The notes under the pieces were generated by a model. That model was not told the DNA's origin, made no database searches, and saw only the letters and a list, made by a program, of their open reading frames with translations. Positions 28,740 to 39,185 of a stretch of 64,000 nt of DNA are shown here, piece by piece; position 1 is the first letter of the stretch; each line of letters starts with the position of its first letter. The stretch is from Xiphophorus maculatus (lineage: Eukaryota; Chordata; Actinopteri; Cyprinodontiformes; Poeciliidae), in NCBI RefSeq assembly GCF_002775205.1, contig NC_036448.1, positions 4,924,572-4,988,571 of the forward strand, read 5' to 3'. Made by a program: the position numbers and the translations under genes.

Positions 28740-30281
28740 ACTTTCCCAGTCTCCCCCTTTCTGGGAATGTCAGTTACTCGAAGGATTACGTCGAGGAAAC
28801 CTTCAGAGGAAGTGTTAAATAACCGTTTTATGCAATTTGTCCATTCTTACGAGTCACTTTCGAAAATATTTTTATTGGCATAATATATTATTTATCCAAA
28901 ACATAAGACGTATTTTTTTCGAGGTTCCTTCTTCCGCAAAGAAACCAGGAAAAGGTCTTTGAGTCAAGAGGTTGGTTGCCATGTGACCCAACCCAATTCC
29001 ATGTGTAGAGTACATCCTTATCACCATGAACAAGCAATAAAAAGAATCTGTATTTTATGGTATATTCTTTCATTGAATTACCTTCAAATTTTGCACTTCT
29101 TACAAAAGGTCTTGTTTGAGTTCACAAAGCGGCCATGTTTTAGATGAGACAAAAACTGAGCTGTTTAACACAGAGTAACAGAGTATGTTTAGGCCTATCA
29201 AAGTAAGGCCTAAGAACCTACTAGCACCGTAACCGTCAAGCATGATGTTGGTAGCATCATGCTGTGGAGCTGCTTCACAGGCTCTAGTCCAGGTGCATAG
29301 TAAATTGACCAATGACTAACTCCAGATGTTTTTGTAATAGTAAATAATATGTGGTGTTTTTTTTTTTGTTTGTTTGTTTTTTGCTCACTATTCTATATGT
29401 AAATTGTGTTTTTTTTTAAGTCCCTTTTTTTCAAGTATCACCTCTTAAGTTGGGAAAAAGAGAATAATGGGGTTCGCATATTTAAGAGAGACGTTCTCAT
29501 TTTGTGTGACACATAATTCTGCAATGCAAATGTTTCAAAAAGGAAGACAGAAGTTAAACCTAAAATAGATTACGGGATTAATTTAGCGTCAAAACAGGTA
29601 ATGCGATTGTCTATTAGATAACTAATGGCCACATGCAAAACCATCATTGCCTATTATCATCTTGTGTATATTAGGCTACATTACATAGGCAACAGTGACA
29701 TGAAATATGTGTTCAGAAGAGTCAACGTTCAACTTTTAATCCTTAGAGTCTGCTCCAGCTGTTAAACATTAAAAACATTACTTAGATGAAACTTCCTCCT
29801 TTCTTTAGACTCGTGTTGCATCATGTTCCTTTAATCAGTTCGCTTCAAAATGGATTTTTCTCTCTCGTTTCCTCTTCACATGCCGCTGCTTTGTTTACTC
29901 AGTGAATAAGCAGAGGGACGCCACACATCTTTGTCTGCACACTTTTCACAATGGAGGCAGTTTCTGGTGGTTAGTGAAAACGGAAGTTAAACTAACAACT
30001 GGCTGTCTGGTTATGACATGTGTCACATCAATTTCATTATTTGGCTTAAATATATATATATATAAGGATTTGCAGATCCTTCACAAGCAGTTTGTATTGC
30101 AAGGTTGAGCTATGACACACATTTTTATTTTACATTGATATGATTTCCATTTTGATTCAGGGGAATCATAATTGTTAAGAAAAAAAAAAGGAGAAGCGAA
30201 AACTGGTCATATAATCTTAAGAAATGATTTAAAATAAGCTCACACTAAAATGAGAGGTGTTTCAGTTTCATTGTCCAACCC

Positions 30282-30346
<65 letters not shown>
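28740..30346. other. Intergenic AT-rich DNA upstream of prdx1
   Basis: No exon was recognised. It contains T runs (29,350-29,425), a short (TA)n near 30,050, and ends in the long TA microsatellite. Confidence 0.4.
30283..30346. repeat. (TA)n microsatellite
   Basis: About 32 uninterrupted TA units immediately left of a Tc1-type MITE, which itself targets TA. Confidence 0.9.
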
Positions 30347-30349
<3 letters not shown>

Positions 30350-30577
30350 TGCTCAAAAAATAAAGGGAACACTTAAACAACACAATATAACTCCAAGTAA
30401 ATCAAACTTCTGTGAAATCAAACTGTCCACTTAGGAAGCAACACTGATTGACAATCAATTTCACCTGCTGTTGTGCAAATGGAACTTTGTACAGAACAAA
30501 GTATTCAATGAGAATATTTCTTTCATTCAGATCTAGGATGTGTTATTTGAGTGTTCCCTTTATTTTTTTGAGGAGTG
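30347..30577. mobile_element. Short Tc1/mariner-type MITE
   Basis: A 231-bp non-coding element with 28-bp near-perfect inverted ends: CACTGCTCAAAAAAATAAAG on the left, CTTTATTTTTTTGAGGAGTG on the right. TA lies on both sides. It is inserted at the edge of the TA microsatellite. Confidence 0.88.
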
Positions 30578-30860
30578 TATATTCAAATAGGTGTGGATTT
30601 TATAAAACCATGGATAAAAACATGAGAAACAATCCTGCTGACGTGTGCTTGAGAGCTATGCTTCTTAATCAATATTATATATAACAGGATAACAAAAGTG
30701 GAACCTCAGAGGTATTGCATATTGCACTGTATTTTACATAATTTCTCATGATTTAATAGTATGTAGTTGAAGGTCTTGCCAAGTCATTCTAAAAAGCCGT
30801 CAACTAAATTGACTATTTACATTCTTCTGCATGTTTGTTCTGGCTTGTGGCAAACCTCAC

Positions 30861-31340
30861 CTTGTGACCTTTTAGTGACGGCTTTCTTCTTGCCACTGGA
30901 CTGATGTTGAGGCTTGAGGAGCTCAATTACACCTGAAGAGGAAGAAAAATTTGTTGTTTTTTTCTTTTAAAAAAAGGCAGAAATTCAAAACAAAATAGTT
31001 TTTTGTAGTCTTGACTCATATCAATCTGTTTTACCTAAGGAAACAGGAGTTTTTCAAAGCTTAAGCAGCCTCCTCGCTTTCCTCCATCATCTCTTGTCAC
31101 CGATTATATTTGCACACCGTTGCCCTAGGAGAAATCTCATCAAGGGCCAGATAAGAGGGACGGTATGGTGGGGGGAGGACATAATAACCTCCTTTTAGAT
31201 GCACCATTGTAGGCTCAGGATCAAACACTGTCCTGTGTTCATCTCCCGTCTCACAATATCCCCGTAATTAGTGAATACGCTCAACGGCTGATTCTGAAGC
31301 AGCTGGATGTTTGAAGGGCCCCTCAGGGGCCCATTGTCTT
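30861..31340 (-). pseudogene. Decayed coding segment of unknown gene
   Basis: From a CCTCAG acceptor near 31,341 one minus-strand frame reads 28 codons to a single TAA, then about 55 more codons (including EPTMVHLKGGYYVLPPPYRP and SYLALDEISPRATVCKYNR) to a TGA near 31,098. The amino-acid composition looks like real protein. Further down, 30861-30935 looks like a small exon with good CTTCAG acceptor and GTGAGG donor, encoding IELLKPQHQSSGKKKAVTKR. The two pieces do not join in phase by any splice tried. No family was recognised. It lies where other genes might be expected between prdx1 and nasp. A pseudogene is the simplest reading; a sequencing error in a live gene is possible. Confidence 0.35.
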
Positions 31341-32290
31341 GGTTTCAATGAACCCTGAGGAATAACAACAAAGTTGCACCAGAGATCCGATGTAAAACTG
31401 CTAGAAATGTGATGAGTCTCTTCCACCAGACGTAAACACAGTGATGACAGTGATGCTACTGCTATGCAGCTGTGATGCGTTATTCTTCATCAACAAAAGA
31501 TTTGCAATCATAAAAAAATTAGAACACCATTAAATGTTCAGTTTTTTGCTAAGAAATGTAACCAACAAAACAACATCTTTTAAAGGAGCAGTGTCATGTA
31601 TTTCCAAGGCCATTTTATAGCACAGTCAACTAAATACGTTACCTTCATTTGCTATAAAAATGCTATCAAATATGGCTTTAAAAAATTTGACACCGCAATG
31701 TAACGCCTTGAAATCGGGCTACTGTCTCTTTAAAAACTCCTGCTCTTTCTGAAACTCCACCTTCAGCAAGTCAGCACAACATGGCTCCACTATTAGCCTG
31801 GTAACAGTGTTTTTCCAGCATTTCACTGCAGTTCCAGCTGGTGTTTGCTCATTTCTGCTGACTAGTCTGAAGGAGTTGAGTGGGCGGAGTTGTGGGGAAA
31901 GGTTGCTCTGTGAGGCGGAAGTGTGGAAACTGCAGCAGAGAGGAGAAGGTGGCTCTAGGTCCAGCCAGGCGTTTTGAGCAGCAGAATGGTTGCCACGGGA
32001 AATTAAAGCATTCTCAGCCTCTGGCAGTCCTTGGTGGATTCTCTGCTATGTTTTGGGTCATTGTCATGATTCTGAGTCCAGCTCTGTTTCTGGTTTATTA
32101 TATTATTTTTGTTTGTTTTACAGATGGTTTCACGTTTTGCTCAATCACTCTCTGAAACATAGAACTCATGTTGGATTCTACGGTAGCGAGTCGGCAAAGA
32201 AACCCTAAACCAGGATTCTTATAGCTGTGACTCACTGTTGGTTTGTTGTTTGATTTCTCTCCTCTGTTCTTGGGTACAAATGAATCAGCT
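31341..32290. other. Intergenic repeats
   Basis: No gene seen. From about 31,580 the text AAAGGAGCAGTGTCATGTAT and CTACTGTCTCTTTAAAAACT suggests another fish MITE or SINE fragment reaching about 31,980. 32,030-32,080 (GCTATGTTTTGGGTCATTGT) resembles Tc1 interior sequence. Confidence 0.35.
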
Positions 32291-32292
32291 TG

Positions 32293-32680
32293 AGACTCAT
32301 CTATCTAAAGGACGTTGCTCCAGAACTCTTGGCCTTTGTCCACTTTCTCTCTGGCAAACCTGGGTCTGACCGTCATGTTTTCTTGAATTGTCCAGTCCCT
32401 TTCTGGTTGTACAGGCAGGCACTTTCAGATCAACAGTAACGAGAGCCTGTTTTAGGTCCCGTGATGATATTTCTCGGAGACTACTTTCGGCATATTGCGT
32501 TCCACTTCCAGGGTGAACTTGCTTGGACAGCCAGACCTGGGCTTGTTGGCAGCTATTTGAAATGCCCTTCACATTTAGACTATTTGCGGAACAACAGAAA
32601 GTCTCCTTTTGAATTTTTTAGATCTGTAGCCAGACTCAGGAAACCAAACCTTCTGCCACAATCATCTTCCTGAAGCTCTT
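32293..32680 (-). mobile_element. Tc1-like transposase fossil
   Basis: Minus-strand translation gives ISSRDLKQALVTVDLKVPAC, close to the DNA-binding N-terminal half of fish Tc1 transposases (a block reading roughly ISSRDLQ...TVDVKV...). Frameshifts and missing catalytic parts mark it as inactive. Terminal repeats were not found. Confidence 0.6.
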
Positions 32681-33785
32681 ACCATCTCTTTTGAGCTCAC
32701 CGTGGCACCACAGTGCTGTGAGGCTAATGGCCCAAACCAAGATGGGTCCTTGATGAGCTGTTTGGTCTGGGGTTTGAATGTTCTCTCTGTGACTACAGAA
32801 GGTTCTCTCTGGGTACTCCCGTTTTCTGTCACAGTCCGAAAACAATTTGGTCGCTTGAAATTTCTAAATAAAAATAACAACTTAAAACTGATTGATTCTT
32901 TATTGTCAGGCGTGTCTGTGTTTCCCTGTGATGGACTGGTGACCTGTCCAAGCCGTGTCATGCCCAGGCCACGGCAAACTTGAGAGACACACCGGTGACC
33001 TTGCGATCTTTAAAAGTATCATGTGAGGATGGAAAACAAATGGATGGATTATTTTATAACATATCCAGATGTGCAATAGAGTACATCTATGTCCCTACAG
33101 AGGACAGACTGATGAGCGAGAGGCTGACTGAGAGAGGCCAGGCTGAGACTTGTTCTGACAAGGTGGAGGCAAGAAAGTCAGCAGGAGAAACTCAGAGGGG
33201 AGCCGTCAGTCACAGCAGGGTACGACCACAACATGCAGAGCAGAAACACAAACAGGCACCTGCTTAGAATCCAGCAGCAGCACAGATACACACACGTAGA
33301 TACTGCACCGCTTCCTCTTTTGTTTGTTCGCTTAATAAATCTAAACAGGTTTCATAAATCTACAACTGTTTTATACAACCTTTAGGTCACGCATGAAGTT
33401 AAATCTGTTTTATCCTGGTTATAGTTGGTCTTTTGATGCTTTAGGTATGCTGACTTCTTATGCAGAAGGATACTTAATGTTATATTTAAAAAAGCTTGCA
33501 GTGTAAAAAAAAAAAGCAATAGAGGAACTCTATAGATGTTTGTTTTTAAGAACAGGGCAACATTTGAGTATTTTCAGTTTATTAAAATATAAACAACATC
33601 AGAAAGGTACAAATATTACTGGGTAATTACATGTTACGGGTAGTTAAAGCAGGATGGGCCGCCAGGCTTAAAATACACTGAGGGAAACCCTGATAAAAGT
33701 GTCTTAATCTGTACATCACTGCCCACTTAATAATGATATTTTTTTAAATAAGCTCTCTAAGAGTATACATATATACATATATATA
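32681..33785. other. Intergenic DNA with repeat tails
   Basis: No gene seen. The text CCTGTGATGGACTGGTGACC (about 32,925) followed by GGATGGAAAACAAATGGATG (about 33,028) resembles the 3' tail of fish LINE/SINE repeats. A short (TA)n-like run lies at 33,764-33,786, at the edge of duplicated copy A. Confidence 0.4.
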
Positions 33786-34036
33786 TTTCTAGCTCCTCTC
33801 CAAAAGCACCTTAATCACTTTCGAGAGGAGGGGCTGGAGAAACCGTCGCATTAGATCTTTTTACCCGGTCTTTGCCTACTTCCTTTCCTTTTGATAAAGG
33901 TAAATGAAGCCCCTTCTGAACATGATGATGTAGAAGCAGTCGTGATAGTTTGTGGACTCATTTTAAGCGATTAAAAAAAAGAAAAGACGTTTGATACGAG
34001 ACGGAACTACGAAATTTAACTACGAAAAAACATAAC

Positions 34037-35180
34037 TCAACTAGAAATCATAGTGCAGCAAATAGAACCTCCAGCCCCTGCGTCCTCCACTCCTCCGGTC
34101 GTCACCGCTGTGGCTGCCGCTCCCACGCCCCCAGCAGCCGTCGCTCCTAAGCCTTCTCCAGCCCCTCGGCGAAGAGAGCACACTATCGCCTTCGCTCTGG
34201 TCCCCATGATGATGGGTTTCCAGGCGGTCGCCAGCCAGGGGGCGCCAGCCAGGGGGCGCGGCTGATGGCGTGGCCTGTTCCCCGTAAGTGAGCCTTCGGG
34301 CCCTGTTAGTGGGTTCTTGGCCCCTAAAGAGCTTCCTAGTTCCTCCGAGTTTCCTAGCGTCCCCTCCAAGCTCCCTGGCTTTCCCTCCGAGCTCCCTAGC
34401 GTCTCCTTCAAGCTCCCTGGCTTTCCCTCCAAGCTCCCTAGCGTCTCCTTCAAGCTCCCTAGCGTCCCCTCCAAGCTCCCTAGCTTTCCCTCCGAGCTCC
34501 TTAGCGTCTCCTCCGAGCTCCCTAGTGTTCCCAATGTTTCCTCGTCGCCCCCTAGTGCTCCTCCCGAGAACCAGCCTCCTAGTGCTCCTCCAGATTCTCC
34601 CAGAGACTCCTTGTCACCGCCTCCTGTGGCCCGGTCCCTGCGCCGACGTTGCCTGGCGGACCCGCCTCCCCCAGCCTGGCCTCTGTACCGACGTCGACCT
34701 CCGGACCAGCCTCCAGTGGCCCGGCCCCAGCACCGACGTTGCCCGTCGGACCCACATTCGGCTCCTTCCTGTGTCTCCGGCCACCCTGCTGGGTGCTGCT
34801 CAAATCTTTCATCTTCAGATGAGCTCTCTGAAGAAACATCGCTGTTTTACATCGTCTTCAGAGACGATGTCAGAACCTGAGGACTCAAATCTTCCATCTT
34901 CAGATGGGCTTTCTGAAGAAACAACACTGTGTTTTTCATCGTCTTCAACGAAATCTTCAAATCCAAAATTCTTGTATCGTCCATCTTCAGATGTGCTCTC
35001 CTTTGAAACACCACTGTGTTTTACATCGTCTTCGGCGACGACGTCAAAATCAAAGTGTTCTGAACTTTCGTCAGTTGATCTCTCTGCTGAAAGGTCTTCA
35101 TCTTTAATCCGATATCCCAGGAACTTTTCTACTCCCTTCGTAACAAGATACCCAAGGCCCCAACCGATGGTTAAAATCAT
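34037..35180 (-). pseudogene. Repeat-protein ORF, copy A (frameshifted)
   Basis: This is the minus-strand homologue of the copy B ORF. From ATG 35180 it encodes the hydrophobic segment ILTIGWGLGYLV, then three acidic units (EDGRYKNF, SSESPSEDGRF). At about 34,850 it reads CTGTTTTACATC where other units have CTGTGTTNTACATC, a 2-bp loss that changes frame. Beyond it the GC-rich part and the 9-unit heptad array stay open in the shifted phase to the same end (ICCTMISS, stop 34037). One lesion therefore accounts for the whole break. Unless translation shifts frame, only the N-terminal part would be made. No known family was recognised. Confidence 0.55.
34347..34535. repeat. 21-bp minisatellite, 9 units
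   Basis: Nine tandem 21-bp units of the type (A/G)AGCTCCCTRGC followed by TTTCCCTCC or GTCTCCTYC. On the minus strand they encode 7-residue units such as GSLEGKP and GSLKETL. The homologous array in copy B has 33 units. Confidence 0.92.
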
Positions 35181-35842
35181 CTTGACTGTAGTTGAAATGG
35201 TTTCTAAAATCACTGTTCGAAATCGATTATCATATTCCAAATGATAATAATATTCGCTTGAACCTTTATGACATCATCGATGAGAACACCGATGACATGA
35301 TGATGTCACACGACCTGTGCCAGGTTCTTGTTTGTTTTAGTTGCTATGGAAACACAAGGAGTTATGTATGAGATAAAACTACTGTCAATTAAAAATGCAT
35401 GCGTAGACATCTAAATTTGTGAATTGAAGTCAGTAAATGTGCATAAATGTAAGTTTTGTATTTGTCCTGTTTTTCAACTCATACGTACGTGTAACTTTAC
35501 CTATGAGAATACTCGTAAACAAATAAATTAATACAAGTGTTTTTGATTGGTTTTATAGAGAGTAAGTATTTTTCCAGAAGTTAGACACACATCAGTCACA
35601 TTTAGAAACTGGCTCTAAACCATCTGCTTGATCTATTTTGAACTGGGAGTGAGGAGGATCCTCTTCAACTTATCATGTCTTGCCTTAATTACTTGCTCTG
35701 TTCATAAGGAAAACATTGGCTGGCTGACTTCTCTGGTTTTCACTGCTTAGCTGTGTCATTTATATATTTCCTCTGTCCTGTTGTACAAATGGTTTTTTTA
35801 AACATTTTATCTCCAAAAATATAGAAATGTTATGGATGAAAT

Positions 35843-36937
35843 AATGTGTTTACAATCATGAATTTAAAGTGTAGCAGGAAGCCGGAGCACCCGGAGAGAA
35901 ACCTGCAAACTTCTTTTTGATATTTTATTCATGAAATGTAATTACAAAATCTATTTCTGACATTTTGTAATTAAATGTCAGAAATACATTTATTATTTCA
36001 GAGCCTTTTTGGGAAATAAAGGTTCTAGTGGCCTTTATTTAATAGGAGTAGACAGGAAAGTGGGTTATGAGAGAGGGGATTCAAACCCAGGACTTTGATG
36101 CTGCAAGGCAACAGTGCTCCCAACTGAGCCACTGTCCAACAGTTTTATTCTCAAAATTAATGTTTTATTAACATCTAAGGAGAATTTAGAGGCCAATTAA
36201 CCAAACAGTCATGATGTTAGACTGTGGCAGGAAGCCGGAGCGCCCGGAGAGAAACCTGCAAACAGGAAACCTGTCAATCTTTTTACCCTTTTGTTAGAGA
36301 TTTTTTGGTATTATCATTTTATTCTTACTTTAGTTCACATTCAGCCTATAGATCATTGTGATTTTCTGTTTAAAGTGTTCTCTTCCTTACGTGTGTATGG
36401 AGGTCACTACTGTCGGTTCAACTTTACGCACCTCCTAATTTAGTAACTACCTGTGAACAGTCGTATTTTGTTTTATTGACAGTACTGACCGAGATTTGAA
36501 CCGGGCTCAGACCTTTGATTAGATATCACATCTGGAACTGGGTTGTTAGATGTTTGGGTTAGAAGCTTTACGACCTCTGTTGTGTTTCCTGACTGCCCCC
36601 TTGCCTGTTCTTCTTTGACAATAAAAACAGGAGTCCTTGTGAGGGCAGATCAGAACGCTCTGTGGAACTGATCGGAGGAGAAGTTTGATAGAGCCTTCCC
36701 TTTTACAAAAGCTCCACGTAAAATTCATATACGTTGTCTGTGGTTCTTTCTTTTATTTAGGTTCGAAAGGAAAATACCTATCACCTTTGATCCCAGAAAA
36801 TTTTGTGTCTCTTGTCATGAATGTTTAAGTAACTGAACTCAACAACACATGTTCTGTCCCAGTTACTGAAACGTCTCCAGCTTCAAAATGCTCGGTTATT
36901 ATCTCATCAGGGATATTTTCTTCAACCAAATTAGAAA
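35843..36937. other. Spacer between duplicated copies
   Basis: About 1.1 kb unique to the spacer. It contains a SINE (35995-36141) and two copies of a GGAAGCCGGAGC...GGAGAGAAACCTGCAAAC phrase (about 35,879 and 36,231) typical of a dispersed fish repeat. There is a nested inverted repeat with arms ATTTCTGACATTT and AAATGTCAGAAAT at about 35,952-35,984. No gene seen. Confidence 0.5.
35995..36141 (-). mobile_element. tRNA-derived SINE
   Basis: On the minus strand a box A-like TGGCTCAGTTGGGAGC is followed at tRNA spacing by a box B-like GGGTTTGAATCCC, then a non-tRNA body. These are the RNA polymerase III promoter elements of a SINE head. No functional tRNA cloverleaf is proposed. Confidence 0.6.
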
Positions 36938-37187
36938 TTTCTAGCTCTTCTCCAAAAGCACCTTAATCGCTTTCGAGAGGAGGGGCTGGAGAAACCGTCG
37001 CATTAGATCTTTTTACCCGGTCTTTGCCTACTTCCTTTCCTTTTGATAAAGGTAAATGAAGCCCCTTCTGAACATGATGATGTAGAAGCAGTCGTGATAG
37101 TTTGTGGACTCATTTTAAGCGATAAAAATTAGAAAAGACGTTTGATACGAGACGGAACTACGAAATTTAACTACGAAAAAACATAAC

Positions 37188-39185
37188 TCAACTAGAAATC
37201 ATAGTGCAGCAAATAGAACCTCCAGCCCCTGCGTCCTCCACTCCTCCGGTCGTCACCGCTGTGGCTGCCGCTCCCACGCCCCCAGCAGCCGTCGCTCCTA
37301 AGCCTTCTCCAGCCCCTCGGCGAAGAGAGCACACTATCGCCTTCGCTCTGGTCCCCATGATGATGGGTTTCCAGGTGGTCGCCAGCCAGGGGGCGCCAGC
37401 CAGGGGGCGCGGCTGATGGCGTGGCCTGTTCCCCGTAAGTGAGCCTTCGGGCCCTGTTAGTGGATTCTTGGCCCCTAAAGAGCTTCCTAGTTCCTCCGAG
37501 TTTCCTAGCGTCCCCTCCAAGCTCCCTGGCTTTCCCTCCGAGCTCCCTAGCGTCTCCTTCAAGCTCCCTAGTGTTCCCTCCAAGCTCCCTAGTGTCCCCT
37601 CCAAGCTCCCTAGCTTTCCCTCCAAGCTCCCTAGCGTCTCCTTCAAGCTCCCTGGCTTTCCCTCCAAGCTCCCTGGCTTTCCCTCCGAGCTCCCTAGCGT
37701 CTCCTTCAAGCTCCCTAGCGTCTCCTCCAAGCTCCCTGGCTTTCCCTCCAAGCTCCCTGGCTTTCCCTCCGAGCTCCCTAGCGCCTCCTTCAAGCTCCTT
37801 GGCTTTCCCTCCAAGCTCCCTGGCTTTCCCTCCGAGCTCCCTAGCGTCTCCTTCAAGCTCCCTAGCGTCTCCTCCAAGCTCCCTGGCTTTCCCTCCAAGC
37901 TCCCTGGCTTTCCCTCCGAGCTCCCTAGTGTCTCCTTCAAGCTCCCTAGCGTCTCCTCCAAGCTCCCTGGCTTTCCCTCCGAGCTCCCTAGCGCCTCCTT
38001 CAAGCTCCCTGGCTTTCCCTCCAAGCTCCCTGGCTTTCCCTCCAAGCTCCCTGGCTTTCCCTCCGAGCTCCCTAGCGTCTCCTTCAAGCTCCCTAGCGTC
38101 CCCTCCAAGCTCCTTGGCTTTCCCTCCAAGCTCCCTAGCTTTCCCTCTGAGCTCCCTAGCGTCTCCTCCGAGCTCCCTAGTGTTCCCAATGTTTCCTCGT
38201 CGCCCCCTAGTCCTCCTCCCGAGAACCAGCCTCCTAGTGCTCCTCCAGATTCTCCCAGAGACTCCTTGTCGCCGCCTCCTGTGGCCCGGTCCCTGCGCCG
38301 ACGTTGCCTGGCGGACCCGCCTCCCGCAGTCTGGCCTCTGTACCGACGTCGACCTCCGGACCAGCCTCCAGTGGCCCGGCCCCAGCACCGACGTTGCCCG
38401 TCGGACCCACATTCGGCTCCTTCCTGTGTCTCCGGCCACCCTGCTGGGTGCTGCTCAAATCTTTCATCTTCAGATGAGCTTTCTGAAGAAACATCACTGT
38501 GTTTTTCATCGTCTTCAGAGACAATGTCAGAATCAGAAGACTCAAATCTTTCATCTTCAGATGAGCTCTCTGAAGAAACATCGCTGTGTTCTACATCGTC
38601 TTCAGAGACAATGTCAGAATCAGAAGACTCAAATCTTTCATCTTCAGATGAGCTCTCTGAAGAAACATCACTGTGTTCTACATCGTCTTCAGAGACGATG
38701 TCAGAACCTGAGGACTCAAATCTTCCATCTTCTGATGAGCTCTCTGCAGAAACATCAGTGTGTTTTTCATCGTCTTCAACGAAATCTCCCAGTCCAAAGT
38801 AATTATGTTGTTTATCCTCAGATGAGCTCTCTGCAGAAACATCAGTGTGTTTTACATTGTCTTCAGAGACGATGTCAGAACCTGAGGACTCAAATCTTCC
38901 ATCTTCAGATGGGCTTTCTGAAGAAACAACACTGTGTTTTTCATCGTCTTCAACGAAATCTTCAAATTCAAAATTCTTGTATCGTCCATCTTCAGATGTG
39001 CTCTCCTTTGAAACATCCTTGTGTTTTACATCGTCTTCAGAGACGACGTCAAAATCAAAGTGTTCTGGACTTTCATCAGTTGATCTCTCTGCTGAAATGT
39101 CTTCATCATTAATCCGATATCCCAGGAACTTTTCTACTCCCTTTGTAACAAGATACCCAAGGCCCCAACCGATGGTTAAAATCAT
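37188..39185 (-). CDS. Unrecognised repeat protein, copy B (665 aa from first ATG)
   Basis: The frame is open from about 39,330 to the stop at 37188; the first in-frame ATG is at 39185. Layout: a hydrophobic segment right at the start (MILTIGWGLGYLVTKG), which could be a signal anchor. Then seven acidic Ser/Glu/Asp-rich units of 29 residues (EHSDVSSESSSEDERFESS type, with casein-kinase-2-like sites). Then a Gly/Arg-rich GC-rich stretch, and 33 heptads (GSLEGKP, GSLKETL, GSSEGKP). The tail is Ala/Gly-rich, ending ICCTMISS. Both repeat units (87 and 21 bp) are multiples of three, so copy-number change keeps the frame. No known domain was recognised. The antisense strand is also open for 557 codons, and the GC-rich half is a dispersed repeat. 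It may therefore be a fast-evolving gene or simply repeat DNA without stops. Confidence 0.4.
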   Translation of the reverse strand: MILTIGWGLGYLVTKGVEKFLGYRINDEDISAERSTDESPEHFDFDVVSEDDVKHKDVSKESTSEDGRYKNFEFEDFVEDDEKHSVVSSESPSEDGRFESSGSDIVSEDNVKHTDVSAESSSEDKQHNYFGLGDFVEDDEKHTDVSAESSSEDGRFESSGSDIVSEDDVEHSDVSSESSSEDERFESSDSDIVSEDDVEHSDVSSESSSEDERFESSDSDIVSEDDEKHSDVSSESSSEDERFEQHPAGWPETQEGAECGSDGQRRCWGRATGGWSGGRRRYRGQTAGGGSARQRRRRDRATGGGDKESLGESGGALGGWFSGGGLGGDEETLGTLGSSEETLGSSEGKLGSLEGKPRSLEGTLGSLKETLGSSEGKPGSLEGKPGSLEGKPGSLKEALGSSEGKPGSLEETLGSLKETLGSSEGKPGSLEGKPGSLEETLGSLKETLGSSEGKPGSLEGKPRSLKEALGSSEGKPGSLEGKPGSLEETLGSLKETLGSSEGKPGSLEGKPGSLKETLGSLEGKLGSLEGTLGSLEGTLGSLKETLGSSEGKPGSLEGTLGNSEELGSSLGAKNPLTGPEGSLTGNRPRHQPRPLAGAPWLATTWKPIIMGTRAKAIVCSLRRGAGEGLGATAAGGVGAAATAVTTGGVEDAGAGGSICCTMISS
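37498..38190. repeat. 21-bp minisatellite, 33 units
   Basis: Thirty-three consecutive 21-bp units, with no partial unit, between GTTCCTCC and GTTTCCTCG. Variant units occur in a higher-order pattern: blocks of three to five units such as GGC-type, GGC-type, AGCGTCTCCTTC-type recur, suggesting expansion by unequal exchange of blocks rather than single units. It is homologous to the 9-unit array in copy A. Confidence 0.93.
38457..39060 (-). repeat. 87-bp tandem repeat coding acidic units, about 7 copies
   Basis: Units starting CTCAAATCTTTCATCTTCAG recur every 87 bp (for example 38,544 to 38,631). The left units are nearly identical and the right units more diverged. Copy A retains three. The unit length keeps the minus-strand frame. 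Confidence 0.85.

Larger units (their letters stand above)
33786..35842. repeat. Direct duplication, copy A (2.06 kb)
   Basis: Starts at TTTCTAGCTC and ends at TATGGATGAAAT, matching copy B at 36938-39885 in the same orientation. It contains the frameshifted repeat ORF. The length difference of about 0.89 kb from copy B is accounted for by 24 fewer 21-bp units, 4 fewer 87-bp units and about 39 bp near the ORF start. Confidence 0.9.

Noticed and set aside
34288-35244. Plus-strand 318-aa ORF across copy A
   Set aside because: Pro/Ser-rich antisense of the minisatellite and acidic array; open only because unit lengths are multiples of three.
37498-38190. CRISPR-like array
   Set aside because: Units are contiguous 21-bp tandem repeats without spacers, in a vertebrate genome.
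37439-39112. Plus-strand 557-aa ORF as a gene
   Set aside because: Antisense to the better-structured minus-strand ORF. It has low-complexity heptads and no start context or domain.
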